Virus record (IMG/VR): IMGVR_UViG_3300047320_000339
Coordinates: 1 to 41,107 of that record
Origin: a virus
Strand: one strand, 5' to 3'
DNA length: 41,107 nt
Shown: one piece after another, positions 29,273 to 37,996 of the stretch
Layout: each line of letters starts with the position of its first letter
Position numbering within the stretch: the first letter of the stretch is position 1
Notes under the pieces: model-generated
The model's database searches: none
Told to the model about the DNA's origin: nothing
Seen by the model: only the letters and a program-made list of their open reading frames with translations
Translations under genes and position numbers: made by a program

Positions 29273-31163
29273 CAGCTTCCAGTTAAAGGCCATAATCACA
29301 GCCGTTGATCAACTCACCGGCCCGATGAAAGGCATGCAGCGCCAGCTGAAGGGGTTTCAGAAGGAATTCTCTTCGCTGGCTGTTGGAGCAACTGCTATTG
29401 GCGCATCCATCCTGGGTGCGCTGGCTATCCCTGTAAATCAGGCCATTAAGTTCGAATCAACAATGGCTGATATCCGCAAGGTCGTTGACGGTCTGGATAA
29501 CGCTGACGCTTTCAGGAAAATGAGCCAGGACGTTATTGATCTGTCAACAAAACTGCCGATCACGGCAGACGGTATCGGTCAGATTGTTGCCGCAGCAGGT
29601 CAGGCTGGCATCTCCCGAGGTGAACTTGTCAGATTTGCAGAAGATGCGGCCAAAATGGGTATTGCGTTTGATCAGACTGCGGAAGAGTCCGGTCAGATGA
29701 TGGCGACCTGGCGAACCGCTTTCAAAATGACGCAGAAAGATGTTGTAGGACTGGCGGACAAGGTGAACTACCTCGGTAATACCGGCCCTGCCAGCGCAGC
29801 TAAAATCTCTGAAATAGTCACGAGCGTGGGCTCACTCGCGGCGGTCAACCACGTTTCAACGGGAAATCTTGCCGCGCTGGGTGCAACCATCGCAGGGATG
29901 GGTGTCCAGTCTGAAGTAGCCAGTACCGGCATTCAGAACTTCATGCTTTCGCTCTCCAATGCCAATACCGGTAATGCTAAAAAGGTCCTGAAAAAAATCG
30001 GGATGACGCCTAAGTCTCTCGCCAGTGGCATGGTGAAGGACTCAAAAGCGACCATGCTTAAGGTGCTGGAAGGGATTAAAAATCTTCCTGAAGAAAGCAA
30101 ATCAAAAGCACTCGAATGGCTGTTCGGAAGAGAGTCGATAAAGGCTATTGCACCGCTTCTTAACAATCTCGACCTGCTTCGCAAAAACTTCGGTAAGGTT
30201 GCTGATGCACAGCAGTATGCTGGCTCAATGCAAAAGGAGTATGACTCCCGTGCAGACACTACCGAAAACAAACTCACGCTGATGCAGAATGGCATAACTG
30301 CTGTAAGCCTGGCGCTGGGTGATGCACTCACACCTCAGCTTAAGCAGGGCGTTGTTGCGCTCATGCCCTACATAAAGCAAACGGAAAAGTTTGTCAGGGA
30401 TAACCCAGAGCTGGTCAGGTCGGTTGCGAAATTCGCTATCTCTCTGATTGCAGTGGGTGCGGCGGTCGGGACCGTTTCGCAGTCTTTCAAAGTGCTTAAT
30501 ATGGTAATGAATCTGTCGCCTGCCAAATTGGCTATAGCTGCACTTGCTGCCGGTGCCTTGCTGATAATCAACAACTGGGATCAGGTTGGCCCGGTCGTTA
30601 AACAGGTCTGGACTGAAATAGATAATGTCGCTCAGGAAATGGGGGGATGGCAAACCGTTATTGAGGGAATCGGTGCGGTAATGGCCGGTTCTTTCGCCAT
30701 TAAAACGATTGGATCTCTCCAACAGGCAGTAACTCTTGCGAGTTCGTTTTCTGGCTTGCTGGGTACAATCAGCCGGTTTGGCGCAATGACCATCACGATT
30801 GGCATAGCTATCTCACTTCTGAAGCAGTTGCAGGATTTGGACAAACAGGCAACTGCGCAGGGCGTAAGCAAGGGCGAATTTCTGGTTAATCGCATGCAGT
30901 CACAGGAGCGGGAGAGAGGATATAACGGCTTTTTCCCGAGACTGCGTGAAATTCTGGGAATGGATAATCCTATCCCTGAAGGACGGTACGATCCAAAAGT
31001 AGGCCTTGATCGACCATCCTCTGCTGGTCGACCGCAGGCGGGAGAGTTGAAGGTCAATTTTGAGAATGCGCCACAGGGCATGCGTGTTGCTACTCCAGCA
31101 GGAAATGCGACTCCATGGCTTAGCTATGATGTTGGGTATAATCGTTTTAGCGGTAACAATTAA
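29265..31163 (+). CDS. Tail tape measure protein
   Basis: 632 residues, TP901-like core: helical N-terminus (ITAVDQLTGPMKGMQRQLKG), then FESTMADIRKVVDGL, LSTKLPITADGIGQIVAAAG and MGVQSEVASTGIQNFMLSLS. Several hydrophobic segments (about 36-58, 388-408, 421-437, 498-516) could reach the inner membrane during DNA entry. Its length sets tail length. It overlaps the frameshifted chaperone end by eight bases and ends at a short intergenic space holding a secreted cargo gene. Confidence 0.93.
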   Translation: MADSFQLKAIITAVDQLTGPMKGMQRQLKGFQKEFSSLAVGATAIGASILGALAIPVNQAIKFESTMADIRKVVDGLDNADAFRKMSQDVIDLSTKLPITADGIGQIVAAAGQAGISRGELVRFAEDAAKMGIAFDQTAEESGQMMATWRTAFKMTQKDVVGLADKVNYLGNTGPASAAKISEIVTSVGSLAAVNHVSTGNLAALGATIAGMGVQSEVASTGIQNFMLSLSNANTGNAKKVLKKIGMTPKSLASGMVKDSKATMLKVLEGIKNLPEESKSKALEWLFGRESIKAIAPLLNNLDLLRKNFGKVADAQQYAGSMQKEYDSRADTTENKLTLMQNGITAVSLALGDALTPQLKQGVVALMPYIKQTEKFVRDNPELVRSVAKFAISLIAVGAAVGTVSQSFKVLNMVMNLSPAKLAIAALAAGALLIINNWDQVGPVVKQVWTEIDNVAQEMGGWQTVIEGIGAVMAGSFAIKTIGSLQQAVTLASSFSGLLGTISRFGAMTITIGIAISLLKQLQDLDKQATAQGVSKGEFLVNRMQSQERERGYNGFFPRLREILGMDNPIPEGRYDPKVGLDRPSSAGRPQAGELKVNFENAPQGMRVATPAGNATPWLSYDVGYNRFSGNN

Positions 31164-31224
31164 TTCCGCTGAATATTGATATGGTATAAATACTGATAAA
31201 CATGACTATTTATTGGCGACAGGC

Positions 31225-31680
31225 ATGAAAAAATTAGCTATAGCTATGGTTTTATCAGCTCTAACAACATCTTCGTTTGCAAAAGATAACAAATTAACGA
31301 CAAGTTTTGTTAATGAAATCAAATCATCAGTGGATAGCAATGAGCCAGTATCAATATCACTGGAGCTGTCTTGCTTAGCTCCATCCGCGAGCGGCAGGCT
31401 TATTGTAACCAAGCCGTCTTATACTATTGGCGAGAGCATTGGGACGTATTTATTTGAAAGTGGCTCACCGAAAAACGCTGACCTAAGCTGGCTTACATTT
31501 GAACATCCAAATGACGACTGGGATTCAAAAGAGGTTAGTGGAGTTAATTTCGGGCTTACCATGCCTGGCGGCCAGTTTTTTATCACCATTATGAAAAGTG
31601 GCAAAGTAAAAGCTGGCGTTAGTTCAAATGCTAAAAGCGGCATTCATGAAGTTGAATGCACCGCTTCAGAACCCAAATAG
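31225..31680 (+). CDS. Secreted cargo protein within the tail operon
   Basis: 151 residues with a signal peptide (MKKLAIAMVLSALTTSSFA, cleavage before Lys20). The mature part is small and beta-rich, with two Cys (ELSCLAP and EVECTAS) that could form a disulfide. No family recognised. Start ATG at 31225 is chosen because it gives a clean signal peptide; ribosome site weak. It is AT-rich, has a TATAAA-like box about 40 bases upstream and its own terminator at 31701. It is therefore a likely moron whose product acts in the periplasm. Confidence 0.65.
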   Translation: MKKLAIAMVLSALTTSSFAKDNKLTTSFVNEIKSSVDSNEPVSISLELSCLAPSASGRLIVTKPSYTIGESIGTYLFESGSPKNADLSWLTFEHPNDDWDSKEVSGVNFGLTMPGGQFFITIMKSGKVKAGVSSNAKSGIHEVECTASEPK

Positions 31681-31700
31681 CTAAAGCTTATTTTCAAAGC

Positions 31701-31723
31701 AACCCGCTCCGGCGGGTTTTTTT
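31701..31723 (+). terminator. Terminator after the secreted cargo gene
   Basis: Stem AACCCGC/GCGGGTT with a TCCG loop, followed by TTTTT. It ends the cargo transcript; Q-modified late transcription should pass. Confidence 0.88.
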
Positions 31724-31739
31724 ACGCCCGGAGCTAGCC

Positions 31740-33116
31740 ATGAGCTGGAAAGACAATCTGCAGGATGCCTCACTGCGGGGCATTGCGTTTAAGGTAGACA
31801 GCGATGAGGCAACCTTTGGCCGCCGCGTACAGGTGCATGAGTACCCCAATCGCGACAAACCGTGGGCGGAAGATTTGGGCCGCGCGACACGCCGATTCAG
31901 CGTTCAGGCTTATCTGGTTGGCGATGATTTCTTTGAGCAGCGTAACCGGCTGATTGAAGCTATTGAAAAGCCGGGATCATGCACGTTGGTTCATCCTTAC
32001 TACGGCGAGATGACCGTGGTAGTAGATGATGCCGTTCGCGTCAGCCATTCGCAGAGCGAAGGACGTATGTGCCGCGTCAGCTTCAGCTTCGTTGAATCCG
32101 GTGAATTGTCGTTCCCCACCGCTGGACTGGCAACCGGACAGAAACTCACCTCGTCAGTTTCATTCCTGGATGATGCCATTTCATCGGCGTTCGGTGCCTT
32201 TGGTATGGATGGCCTGCCGGACTTCCTGCAGGACGGTGTGCTGGATGAGGCGACAGGCATGTTCAGTACCGTAACCAGCGCCTTTCAGTATATTGATTCT
32301 GGTATCAGCGCCGCATCACGTCTGATGCAGGGCGATTTATCGGTGCTGCTCAGCCCGCCGTCGAGTGGCATGAGCTTTGTTAACCGGTTGCAGACCATGT
32401 GGCGCGCCGGAACGCGGCTGACGGGTAACACTTCTGACCTGATGTCGATGATTAAGGGGCTGACCGGCGTCACGGTTGATTCGGGCCTGGCCCCGCGCGG
32501 CGTCTGGAAAACCGACAGCAAGACAGCACAGGCACAGGCCACGCAGCGCAATTACGTTGCGCAGGCGGTGCGAACCACGGCCATCAGCGAGGCGGCCGCA
32601 ACGGTCACCAGTCTGCCGCAGCCTGTAAACCGGACAGTCACGCGCCAGCAGGACCCGCAGCAGCCGGTCGTGGTATCGCATCCTGCTGTCAGCAACATAC
32701 GGACTGATTCAGGCAGTGCGGCTTCAGATACTGATACCACAGCGACAGCCACCGTTTCCGCATCTTCCGGCGTAACCACCTCTATTGATAACAGCACCGT
32801 CATTTCCTGGGATGATCTCGCGCAGGTGCGTGACAGTCTCAATGAGGCCATTGACCTTGAGATGGAGCGCGTTTCAGATGATGGGCTTTACCAGGCGCTG
32901 GTCACCGTGCGCACTGACGTTAACCGTGATATCTCTGCGCGCCTGGAGCAGGTCGAGCGCATGACGGAGCGCACACCTTCGCAAGTTACGCCCGCACTGG
33001 TACTGGCTGCCGACTGGTACGACTCAGCATCCCGCGCCGGTGACATAACGGCGCGTAACGGCATACGCCATCCCGGTTTCGTACCGGTTCAGTCACTAAG
33101 GGTGCCGGTACGATGA
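31740..33116 (+). CDS. DNA circularisation / baseplate protein, Mu gpN type
   Basis: 458 residues. The N-terminal 95 residues (MSWKDNLQDASLRGIAFKVD, then FSVQAYLVGDDFFEQRNRLI, KPGSCTLVHPYYGE) are the DNA_circ_N domain. The middle is Ala/Ser/Thr-rich and less conserved. It is a baseplate component in Mu-like tails. ATG at 31740 follows GGAG; a longer frame from 31656 would cross the cargo terminator. Confidence 0.92.
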   Translation: MSWKDNLQDASLRGIAFKVDSDEATFGRRVQVHEYPNRDKPWAEDLGRATRRFSVQAYLVGDDFFEQRNRLIEAIEKPGSCTLVHPYYGEMTVVVDDAVRVSHSQSEGRMCRVSFSFVESGELSFPTAGLATGQKLTSSVSFLDDAISSAFGAFGMDGLPDFLQDGVLDEATGMFSTVTSAFQYIDSGISAASRLMQGDLSVLLSPPSSGMSFVNRLQTMWRAGTRLTGNTSDLMSMIKGLTGVTVDSGLAPRGVWKTDSKTAQAQATQRNYVAQAVRTTAISEAAATVTSLPQPVNRTVTRQQDPQQPVVVSHPAVSNIRTDSGSAASDTDTTATATVSASSGVTTSIDNSTVISWDDLAQVRDSLNEAIDLEMERVSDDGLYQALVTVRTDVNRDISARLEQVERMTERTPSQVTPALVLAADWYDSASRAGDITARNGIRHPGFVPVQSLRVPVR

Positions 33117-34183
33117 ACAATACTGTGATTCTTCGCGTTAACGGTCAGGAGTGGGGCGGCTGGACATCGGTGAGGATCGCGGCTGGCATTGAGCGTATTG
33201 CCCGCGACTTCACCGTTGAGATTACCCGCAGCTGGCCTGGCGATACCGATCAGGCGGTGCGCAGTACCCGCATTAAAAACGGCGACATGGTTGAGGTGCT
33301 GATAGGCACCGATAAAGTGCTGACCGGCTACGTTGAGGCTACGCCGGTCCGGTACGACGCACGCAGCATTAGCACCGGGATTTCAGGGCGCAGCAAAACG
33401 GCTGATCTTATCGACTGCTCAGCCACGCCGTCACAGTATGCCGGTCGTTCGCTGGCACAGGTGGCAGCTGAGCTGGCGAAGCCGTTCAGCATTACGGTGG
33501 TGGATGCGGGCGGCGCATCCGGTGCGCTTCAGGGAATTCAGGCCGACCAGGGCGAAACGGTCATGGACGTGCTGAACAAGATGCTCGGACTGCAGCAGGC
33601 GCTGGCATATGACAACGCGCAGGGCAATCTGGTTATCGGTGGCATCGGCAGCCAGCAGGCACATACCGCGCTGGTGCTGGGTAAAAACATTCTTTCCTGC
33701 GACACCGAAAAAAGCATTCGGGACCGTTTCAGCGACTATCAGGTTTCCGGGCAGCGTAAGGGTAACGACGACGACTTTGGCGAGGCCACCACTACGGCCA
33801 TTCGCTCAAAAACCATTGATGGCGGACTGAAGCGTTACCGCCCGATGATTATCCGCCAGACCGGCAACGCCACCACGGCAACCTGCAGCGCACGCGCAGA
33901 ATTTGAGATGCGCCAGCGTGCAGCGCGTACCGATGAGGTGACCTACACCGTGCAGGGCTGGCGACAGGGTGACGGCTCACTCTGGCTGCCTAACCTGCAG
34001 GTTATTGTCTTCGATCCCATCCTTGGTTTTAACAATCGCCAGATGGTGATCGCTGAGGTGACCTATCAGCAGGATGAAAACGGCACCGTGACCGAAATCC
34101 GCGTCGGGCCGCCGGATGCTTATCTTCCTGAACCGGCGAAACCCGGCAAGCGTAAGAAAAAGAAAGAAGAGGATGATTTCTGA
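33113..34183 (+). CDS. Baseplate hub protein, Mu gpP type
   Basis: 356 residues. ILRVNGQEWGGWTSVRIAAG, ARDFTVEITRSWPGDTDQAV, then VRYDARSISTGISGRSKTAD and DLIDCSATPSQYAG follow the Mu gpP / gp27-like hub pattern; the end is highly charged (KPGKRKKKKEEDDF). It should form the hub beneath the tube and hold the spike. ATGA overlap with the upstream gene; one-base overlap with the next. Confidence 0.92.
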   Translation: MNNTVILRVNGQEWGGWTSVRIAAGIERIARDFTVEITRSWPGDTDQAVRSTRIKNGDMVEVLIGTDKVLTGYVEATPVRYDARSISTGISGRSKTADLIDCSATPSQYAGRSLAQVAAELAKPFSITVVDAGGASGALQGIQADQGETVMDVLNKMLGLQQALAYDNAQGNLVIGGIGSQQAHTALVLGKNILSCDTEKSIRDRFSDYQVSGQRKGNDDDFGEATTTAIRSKTIDGGLKRYRPMIIRQTGNATTATCSARAEFEMRQRAARTDEVTYTVQGWRQGDGSLWLPNLQVIVFDPILGFNNRQMVIAEVTYQQDENGTVTEIRVGPPDAYLPEPAKPGKRKKKKEEDDF

Positions 34184-34740
34184 TGGCTAACCCGATTTCA
34201 GGTATGGGACGTGCGCTGTCAAACCTTCTGGCCCGCGCCGTGGTTCGGGGACTGAACACGGCTACAAAGTGCCAGATGCTTCAGGTTGAAATGGCTGGGG
34301 GCGAGGGGAAAAGCGATATAGAACACATGGAGCCTTATGGCTTTACCGCAGCGCCGCTTACCGGTGCAGAGGCCGTGGCCGCCTACTTTGACGGTGACCG
34401 ATCTCACGGTGTGGTGCTGGTCGTCTCTGACCGTCGCTTCCGCATTAAAGATCTTAAGTCCGGTGAGGTGGCGGTGTATGACGATCAGGGGCAGTCAGTC
34501 ACGCTGACCCGGGCAGGGATTATCGTCAATGGCGCGGGAAAGCCAATTACTTTTACCAATGCGCCAAAGGCACGATTCGAAATGGACATCGAGTCCACTG
34601 GTGAAATTAAAGATAGGTGCGACTCAGGCGGCCTGGCGATGTCAGCAATGCGAGAGACCTACAACGGGCATACGCATGAAGAGAACGGCGATGGCGGCGG
34701 CACTACTGACGCGACAACGCAGAAAATGGAGGCGTCATGA
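34183..34740 (+). CDS. Baseplate spike protein, Mu gp45 type
   Basis: 185 residues. MLQVEMAGGEGKSDIEHMEP, then GVVLVVSDRRFRIKDLKSGE and GEVAVYDDQGQSVTLTRAGI are the OB-fold and beta-helix parts of Mu gp45 (gpV-like) spikes. The end has NGHTHEENGDGGGTTDATTQ; its HTH motif is reminiscent of the iron-binding tip of gpV spikes (HxH). It pierces the outer membrane on sheath contraction. Confidence 0.92.
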   Translation: MANPISGMGRALSNLLARAVVRGLNTATKCQMLQVEMAGGEGKSDIEHMEPYGFTAAPLTGAEAVAAYFDGDRSHGVVLVVSDRRFRIKDLKSGEVAVYDDQGQSVTLTRAGIIVNGAGKPITFTNAPKARFEMDIESTGEIKDRCDSGGLAMSAMRETYNGHTHEENGDGGGTTDATTQKMEAS

Positions 34741-35150
34741 TTATTGTCATCAACGGCATTCAGCGTGACGTAACGTGGCCGCCTGACCCACTCACCCGCG
34801 CCGTGATTATCTCCCTGTTCTCCTGGCGAAAGGCCGAGCCTGACGACAACCCTGAGCAGGATAACGGATGGTGGGGCGACAGTTTCCCGACCGTCCAGAA
34901 CGACCGTATCGGCTCGCGCCTCTATCTCCTTAGTCGCCAGACGCTCACCAATAAAACACCATTGAAAGCGCGCGAATATATCAGCCAGGCGCTTAAGTGG
35001 CTGGTGGATGACGGGGTGGCGGTGCGGGTGGATGTGAAGGCCGAGCGAACCGGAATTAATACGCTAAGCGCCTCAGTGGTTATCAGCCAGAAAGACGGCA
35101 ACCGCACGGCTTTTTCCTTTGATGATTTATGGAGTGAACTTAATGGCTGA
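34737..35150 (+). CDS. Baseplate wedge protein, Mu gp46 type
   Basis: 137 residues. DGGWGD-like segment DNGWWGDSFPTVQNDRIGSR, then LYLLSRQTLTNKTPLKAREY and ALKWLVDDGVAVRVDVKAER are the hallmark blocks of the GP46 family, related to T4 gp25. It links the sheath base to the wedges. Overlaps its neighbours by four and eight bases. Confidence 0.92.
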   Translation: MIIVINGIQRDVTWPPDPLTRAVIISLFSWRKAEPDDNPEQDNGWWGDSFPTVQNDRIGSRLYLLSRQTLTNKTPLKAREYISQALKWLVDDGVAVRVDVKAERTGINTLSASVVISQKDGNRTAFSFDDLWSELNG

Positions 35151-36210
35151 CAGTGGATTTACCCGTCCGACACTCCCTCAGTTAATCACCACCGTCCGCA
35201 ACGATATCCTTACCCGCCTAGCAGCCGATACTACGCTGGCAGTATTGCGACGTACCGACGCCGAAGTTTACGGACGTGTGCAGGCGGCGGCGGTGCATAC
35301 CGTATATGGTTACATCGACTATCTGGCGCGCAACCTTCTGCCAGACCTTGCGGATGAGGACTGGCTGACGCGACACGCGAACATGAAGCGATGCCCGCGC
35401 AAGGCGGCCACGTTTGCAACGGGGTTTGCGAGATGGGACGTTGCAACGGACGGCATCCCCATTCCTGCAGGCGTGACTATTCAGCGTGACGATCTGACTT
35501 CCTTCACCACATCAGCAAAAGCCGAATCGGCAGGCGGTGTCCTGCGCGTTCCTGTTATCTGTGATACGGCAGGGAAAGCTGGCAACACCGATGACGGGCT
35601 GGCCATGCGACTTGTCAGCCCAATTACCGGCCTGCCTTCTGCAGGCGAGGCGGACAGTATTCAGGGTGGCGCAGATATCGAAGATATTGAAGTGTGGCGG
35701 GCGCGTGTCATCGAGAGATGGTACTGGACTCCACAGGGCGGTGCTGACGGAGATTATGAAGTCTGGGCTAAGGAAGTGGCTGGCGTAACGCGTGCCTGGA
35801 CATACCGGCACTGGAGCGGACGGGGAACGGTCGGGGTCATGGTTGCCAACAGCGACCTGATGAATCCCATCCCTGACGCTGCAACAGTAGCAGCTGTGCA
35901 GTCTTATATTGAACCGCGCGCACCGGTGGCCGGGGCTGACATTTATGTGTTTGCTGCGACGCCCCATGTCGTGGATTTTCATATACGGCTTAACCCCGAT
36001 ACTCCGGAAGTGCGATATGCCGTTGAGGCTGAGTTGCGATCAATGATGCTGCGCGATGGCGTGCCAGAAGGTGTGCTTAAACCTTCACGCATCAGTGAGT
36101 CAATCAGTATCGCAACGGGTGAATACAGCCACACGCTGGTCAGTCCGGCAGCCGATGTGTCGATTGCAAAAGGTGAGGTCGGCGTAGTAGGGACTATTTC
36201 ATGGACATGA
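35143..36210 (+). CDS. Baseplate J protein, Mu gp47 type
   Basis: 355 residues from the ATG at 35143, which overlaps the previous stop. [56 protein letters not shown] and [35 protein letters not shown] are the baseplate J blocks (T4 gp6 role). It forms the ring that holds the wedges and carries the fibre network. Confidence 0.94.
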   Translation: MADSGFTRPTLPQLITTVRNDILTRLAADTTLAVLRRTDAEVYGRVQAAAVHTVYGYIDYLARNLLPDLADEDWLTRHANMKRCPRKAATFATGFARWDVATDGIPIPAGVTIQRDDLTSFTTSAKAESAGGVLRVPVICDTAGKAGNTDDGLAMRLVSPITGLPSAGEADSIQGGADIEDIEVWRARVIERWYWTPQGGADGDYEVWAKEVAGVTRAWTYRHWSGRGTVGVMVANSDLMNPIPDAATVAAVQSYIEPRAPVAGADIYVFAATPHVVDFHIRLNPDTPEVRYAVEAELRSMMLRDGVPEGVLKPSRISESISIATGEYSHTLVSPAADVSIAKGEVGVVGTISWT

Positions 36211-36782
36211 CAGCTCAGTACCGGCAGATGCTTGGTGCGCTACTTCCGCGCGGCCCTGCGTGGGATGCAGACGATCTGCTGCTGACGGGATTTGCACCTT
36301 CACTGGCAGCAGTTCACGGTCGCGGCGACGCACTTATGCTGGAAATCGACCCCCGATCGGTAACGGAGTTGATTGACCGTTATGAAGAGATAAGTGGGCT
36401 TCCCGACAGTTGCGCCCCTGCTGGCGTTCAGACACTTCAGCAGCGTCGCCAGCGTTTGGATGCAAAACTGAATCTGCCTGGCGGTATCAACGAGGCTTTT
36501 TATCTCGGGCAGCTTGAAGCGCTTGGCTATACCGGGGTGACTATTACCCGTTACAACAAGAGCCAGTTCACCTGCCTCTCTGACTGTACAGACTCTCTTT
36601 ATAGCGACGACTGGCGTTACTACTGGCAGGTCAATATGCCAGTGGCCACACAGATAACGCCGATGACGGCAATCAGTAACTGCACAGACAGCCTGCGCAT
36701 CTGGGGAGATACCGTCGCAGAGTGCGTACTGGAAAAGCTCGCTCCCTCTCATACCTACGTAATTTTCAGATATCCGGAGTAA
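36201..36782 (+). CDS. Tail protein YmfQ / Mu gp48 type (DUF2313)
   Basis: 193 residues. [16 protein letters not shown] is the standard start of DUF2313 proteins, followed by [20 protein letters not shown] and two CTDSL repeats (about 130 and 162) near the C-terminus. It joins the baseplate to the tail fibre, by analogy with Mu gp48. Starts within the last codons of the J gene. Confidence 0.92.
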   Translation: MDMTAQYRQMLGALLPRGPAWDADDLLLTGFAPSLAAVHGRGDALMLEIDPRSVTELIDRYEEISGLPDSCAPAGVQTLQQRRQRLDAKLNLPGGINEAFYLGQLEALGYTGVTITRYNKSQFTCLSDCTDSLYSDDWRYYWQVNMPVATQITPMTAISNCTDSLRIWGDTVAECVLEKLAPSHTYVIFRYPE

Positions 36783-36784
36783 AC

Positions 36785-37585
36785 ATGCATCGTATCGACA
36801 CATCTACCGCACAGGTGGATAAATTTGGCGCGGGTAAAAATGGCTTTACTGGTGGTAATCCACAGACCGGCGAACTGCCTACAGCGCTTGATGCCGATTT
36901 CTTTGATTCAGTACAGGAAGAGATCGCAGCCGTTATCGAGAGCGCCGGTATCGCTCTGGATAAATCAAAAAACAATCAGCTTGCAGCAGCTATCAAATCC
37001 CTTTTTGGTGCTGGACGCTTAATTGGGGTGAAAGTATTCGCTACTCCTGGAACATTCACATATACGAAAAGCCCAGGCGCTAAGAAAGCACGTGTATTTG
37101 TTACCGGTGCAGGCGGTTCTGGAGCCCGAGGCTCGTCTGCCACGGCACCTCCAGGAGGAGGTGGTGGTGCCGGCGGAACTGCTATTAAATTAGTGACGCT
37201 CACTCAGGATGCGTACACCTTAGTCGTAGGTGCAAGGGCTGTGGGTGGATCGCCAGGCGGCAGCAGTTCCTTTGGCACAGAATGCGCTGCCACAGGTGGT
37301 GGTTACGCAACTGGCGGTGGCGGTGGCGCGCCAGGCGTTGGGTCTGGCGGCGACATTAACTTGTCAGGTGGTTACGGCAGTGACGCGACAGACTCATCAC
37401 TGGGAGGCTATGGAAGTGGTGATGGTGGCGCTTCTTATTGGGGAGGAGGCAGGAAAGCAGGAACAGGAACAGGTCAATCTGATTATGGTGCTCCGGGCTC
37501 AGGTGGCGGCGGCAACCAGGCTGCAAACACAGCAGGTCAGAACATGGGTGCACCAGGAATCATCTATCTTGAGGAATACTCATAA
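36785..37585 (+). CDS. Tail fibre with glycine-rich tip
   Basis: 266 residues. The N-terminus (RIDTSTAQVDKFGAGKNGFT, then GELPTALDADFFDSVQEEIA) is a virion-attachment domain found in Mu- and P2-like fibres. The C-terminal 160 residues are extremely Gly-rich (for example PPGGGGGAGG, ATGGGYATGGGGG and GSGGGG). They resemble the polyglycine-helix receptor-binding domains of T-even-type adhesins and the glycine-rich domain of many short fibres. It probably recognises the cell surface, with specificity in the loops between Gly runs. ATG at 36785 is two bases after the gp48 stop. Confidence 0.87.
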   Translation: MHRIDTSTAQVDKFGAGKNGFTGGNPQTGELPTALDADFFDSVQEEIAAVIESAGIALDKSKNNQLAAAIKSLFGAGRLIGVKVFATPGTFTYTKSPGAKKARVFVTGAGGSGARGSSATAPPGGGGGAGGTAIKLVTLTQDAYTLVVGARAVGGSPGGSSSFGTECAATGGGYATGGGGGAPGVGSGGDINLSGGYGSDATDSSLGGYGSGDGGASYWGGGRKAGTGTGQSDYGAPGSGGGGNQAANTAGQNMGAPGIIYLEEYS

Positions 37586-37971
37586 TGGCTTTGTATGCGC
37601 GTATAGAAAATGATTTAGTCGCTGAGATATTTGAAACCGATGGCGACATGAAGGAAATGTTTCCTGAATCATTTACCTGGGTAAATGTGACAGAAGAAAA
37701 AAATCAGCCCGAATATGGGTGGAGTTATCTCAAAGGTAAGTTTACTGCGCCAGTTATCGATTATGCCTCTATAGCAGATCAGGAAAGGCAATATCGGTTG
37801 AATGTCGCCACTGATGCGATCAGTATCTGGCAGACAAAACTTTTGTTAGGAAGACTGAGCGATAGTGATAAGGCAAAGCTGAATTCATGGCTGGATTATA
37901 TTGACTCATTAAATGAACTTGATATGAAAACTGCTCCAGAAGTATCCTGGCCTGATACTCCTGCCATCTGA
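37585..37971 (+). CDS. Tail fibre assembly chaperone
   Basis: 128 residues of the Caudo_TAP family: a variable N-terminal half, then ADQERQYRLNVATDAISIWQ and LLLGRLSDSDKAKLNSWLDY, DYIDSLNELD, PEVSWPDTP, the conserved C-terminus. It folds or trimerises the fibre encoded just upstream. Its stop lies inside the hairpin that ends the late operon. Confidence 0.93.
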   Translation: MALYARIENDLVAEIFETDGDMKEMFPESFTWVNVTEEKNQPEYGWSYLKGKFTAPVIDYASIADQERQYRLNVATDAISIWQTKLLLGRLSDSDKAKLNSWLDYIDSLNELDMKTAPEVSWPDTPAI

Positions 37972-37995
37972 GCTTAGACGGCAGGAGTTTCTTTC
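37957..37995 (+). terminator. Late-operon terminator
   Basis: A 9-bp perfect stem ACTCCTGCC (37957-37965) / GGCAGGAGT (37980-37988) followed by TTTCTTTC, placed over the stop codon of the fibre chaperone and before the convergent acyltransferase gene. Confidence 0.8.
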
Positions 37996-37996
37996 A

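Noticed and set aside
26996-37971. A transposable Mu-like phage
   Set aside because: Only the tail genes are Mu-like; there is no transposase or Mu regulatory module, and a tyrosine integrase is present.
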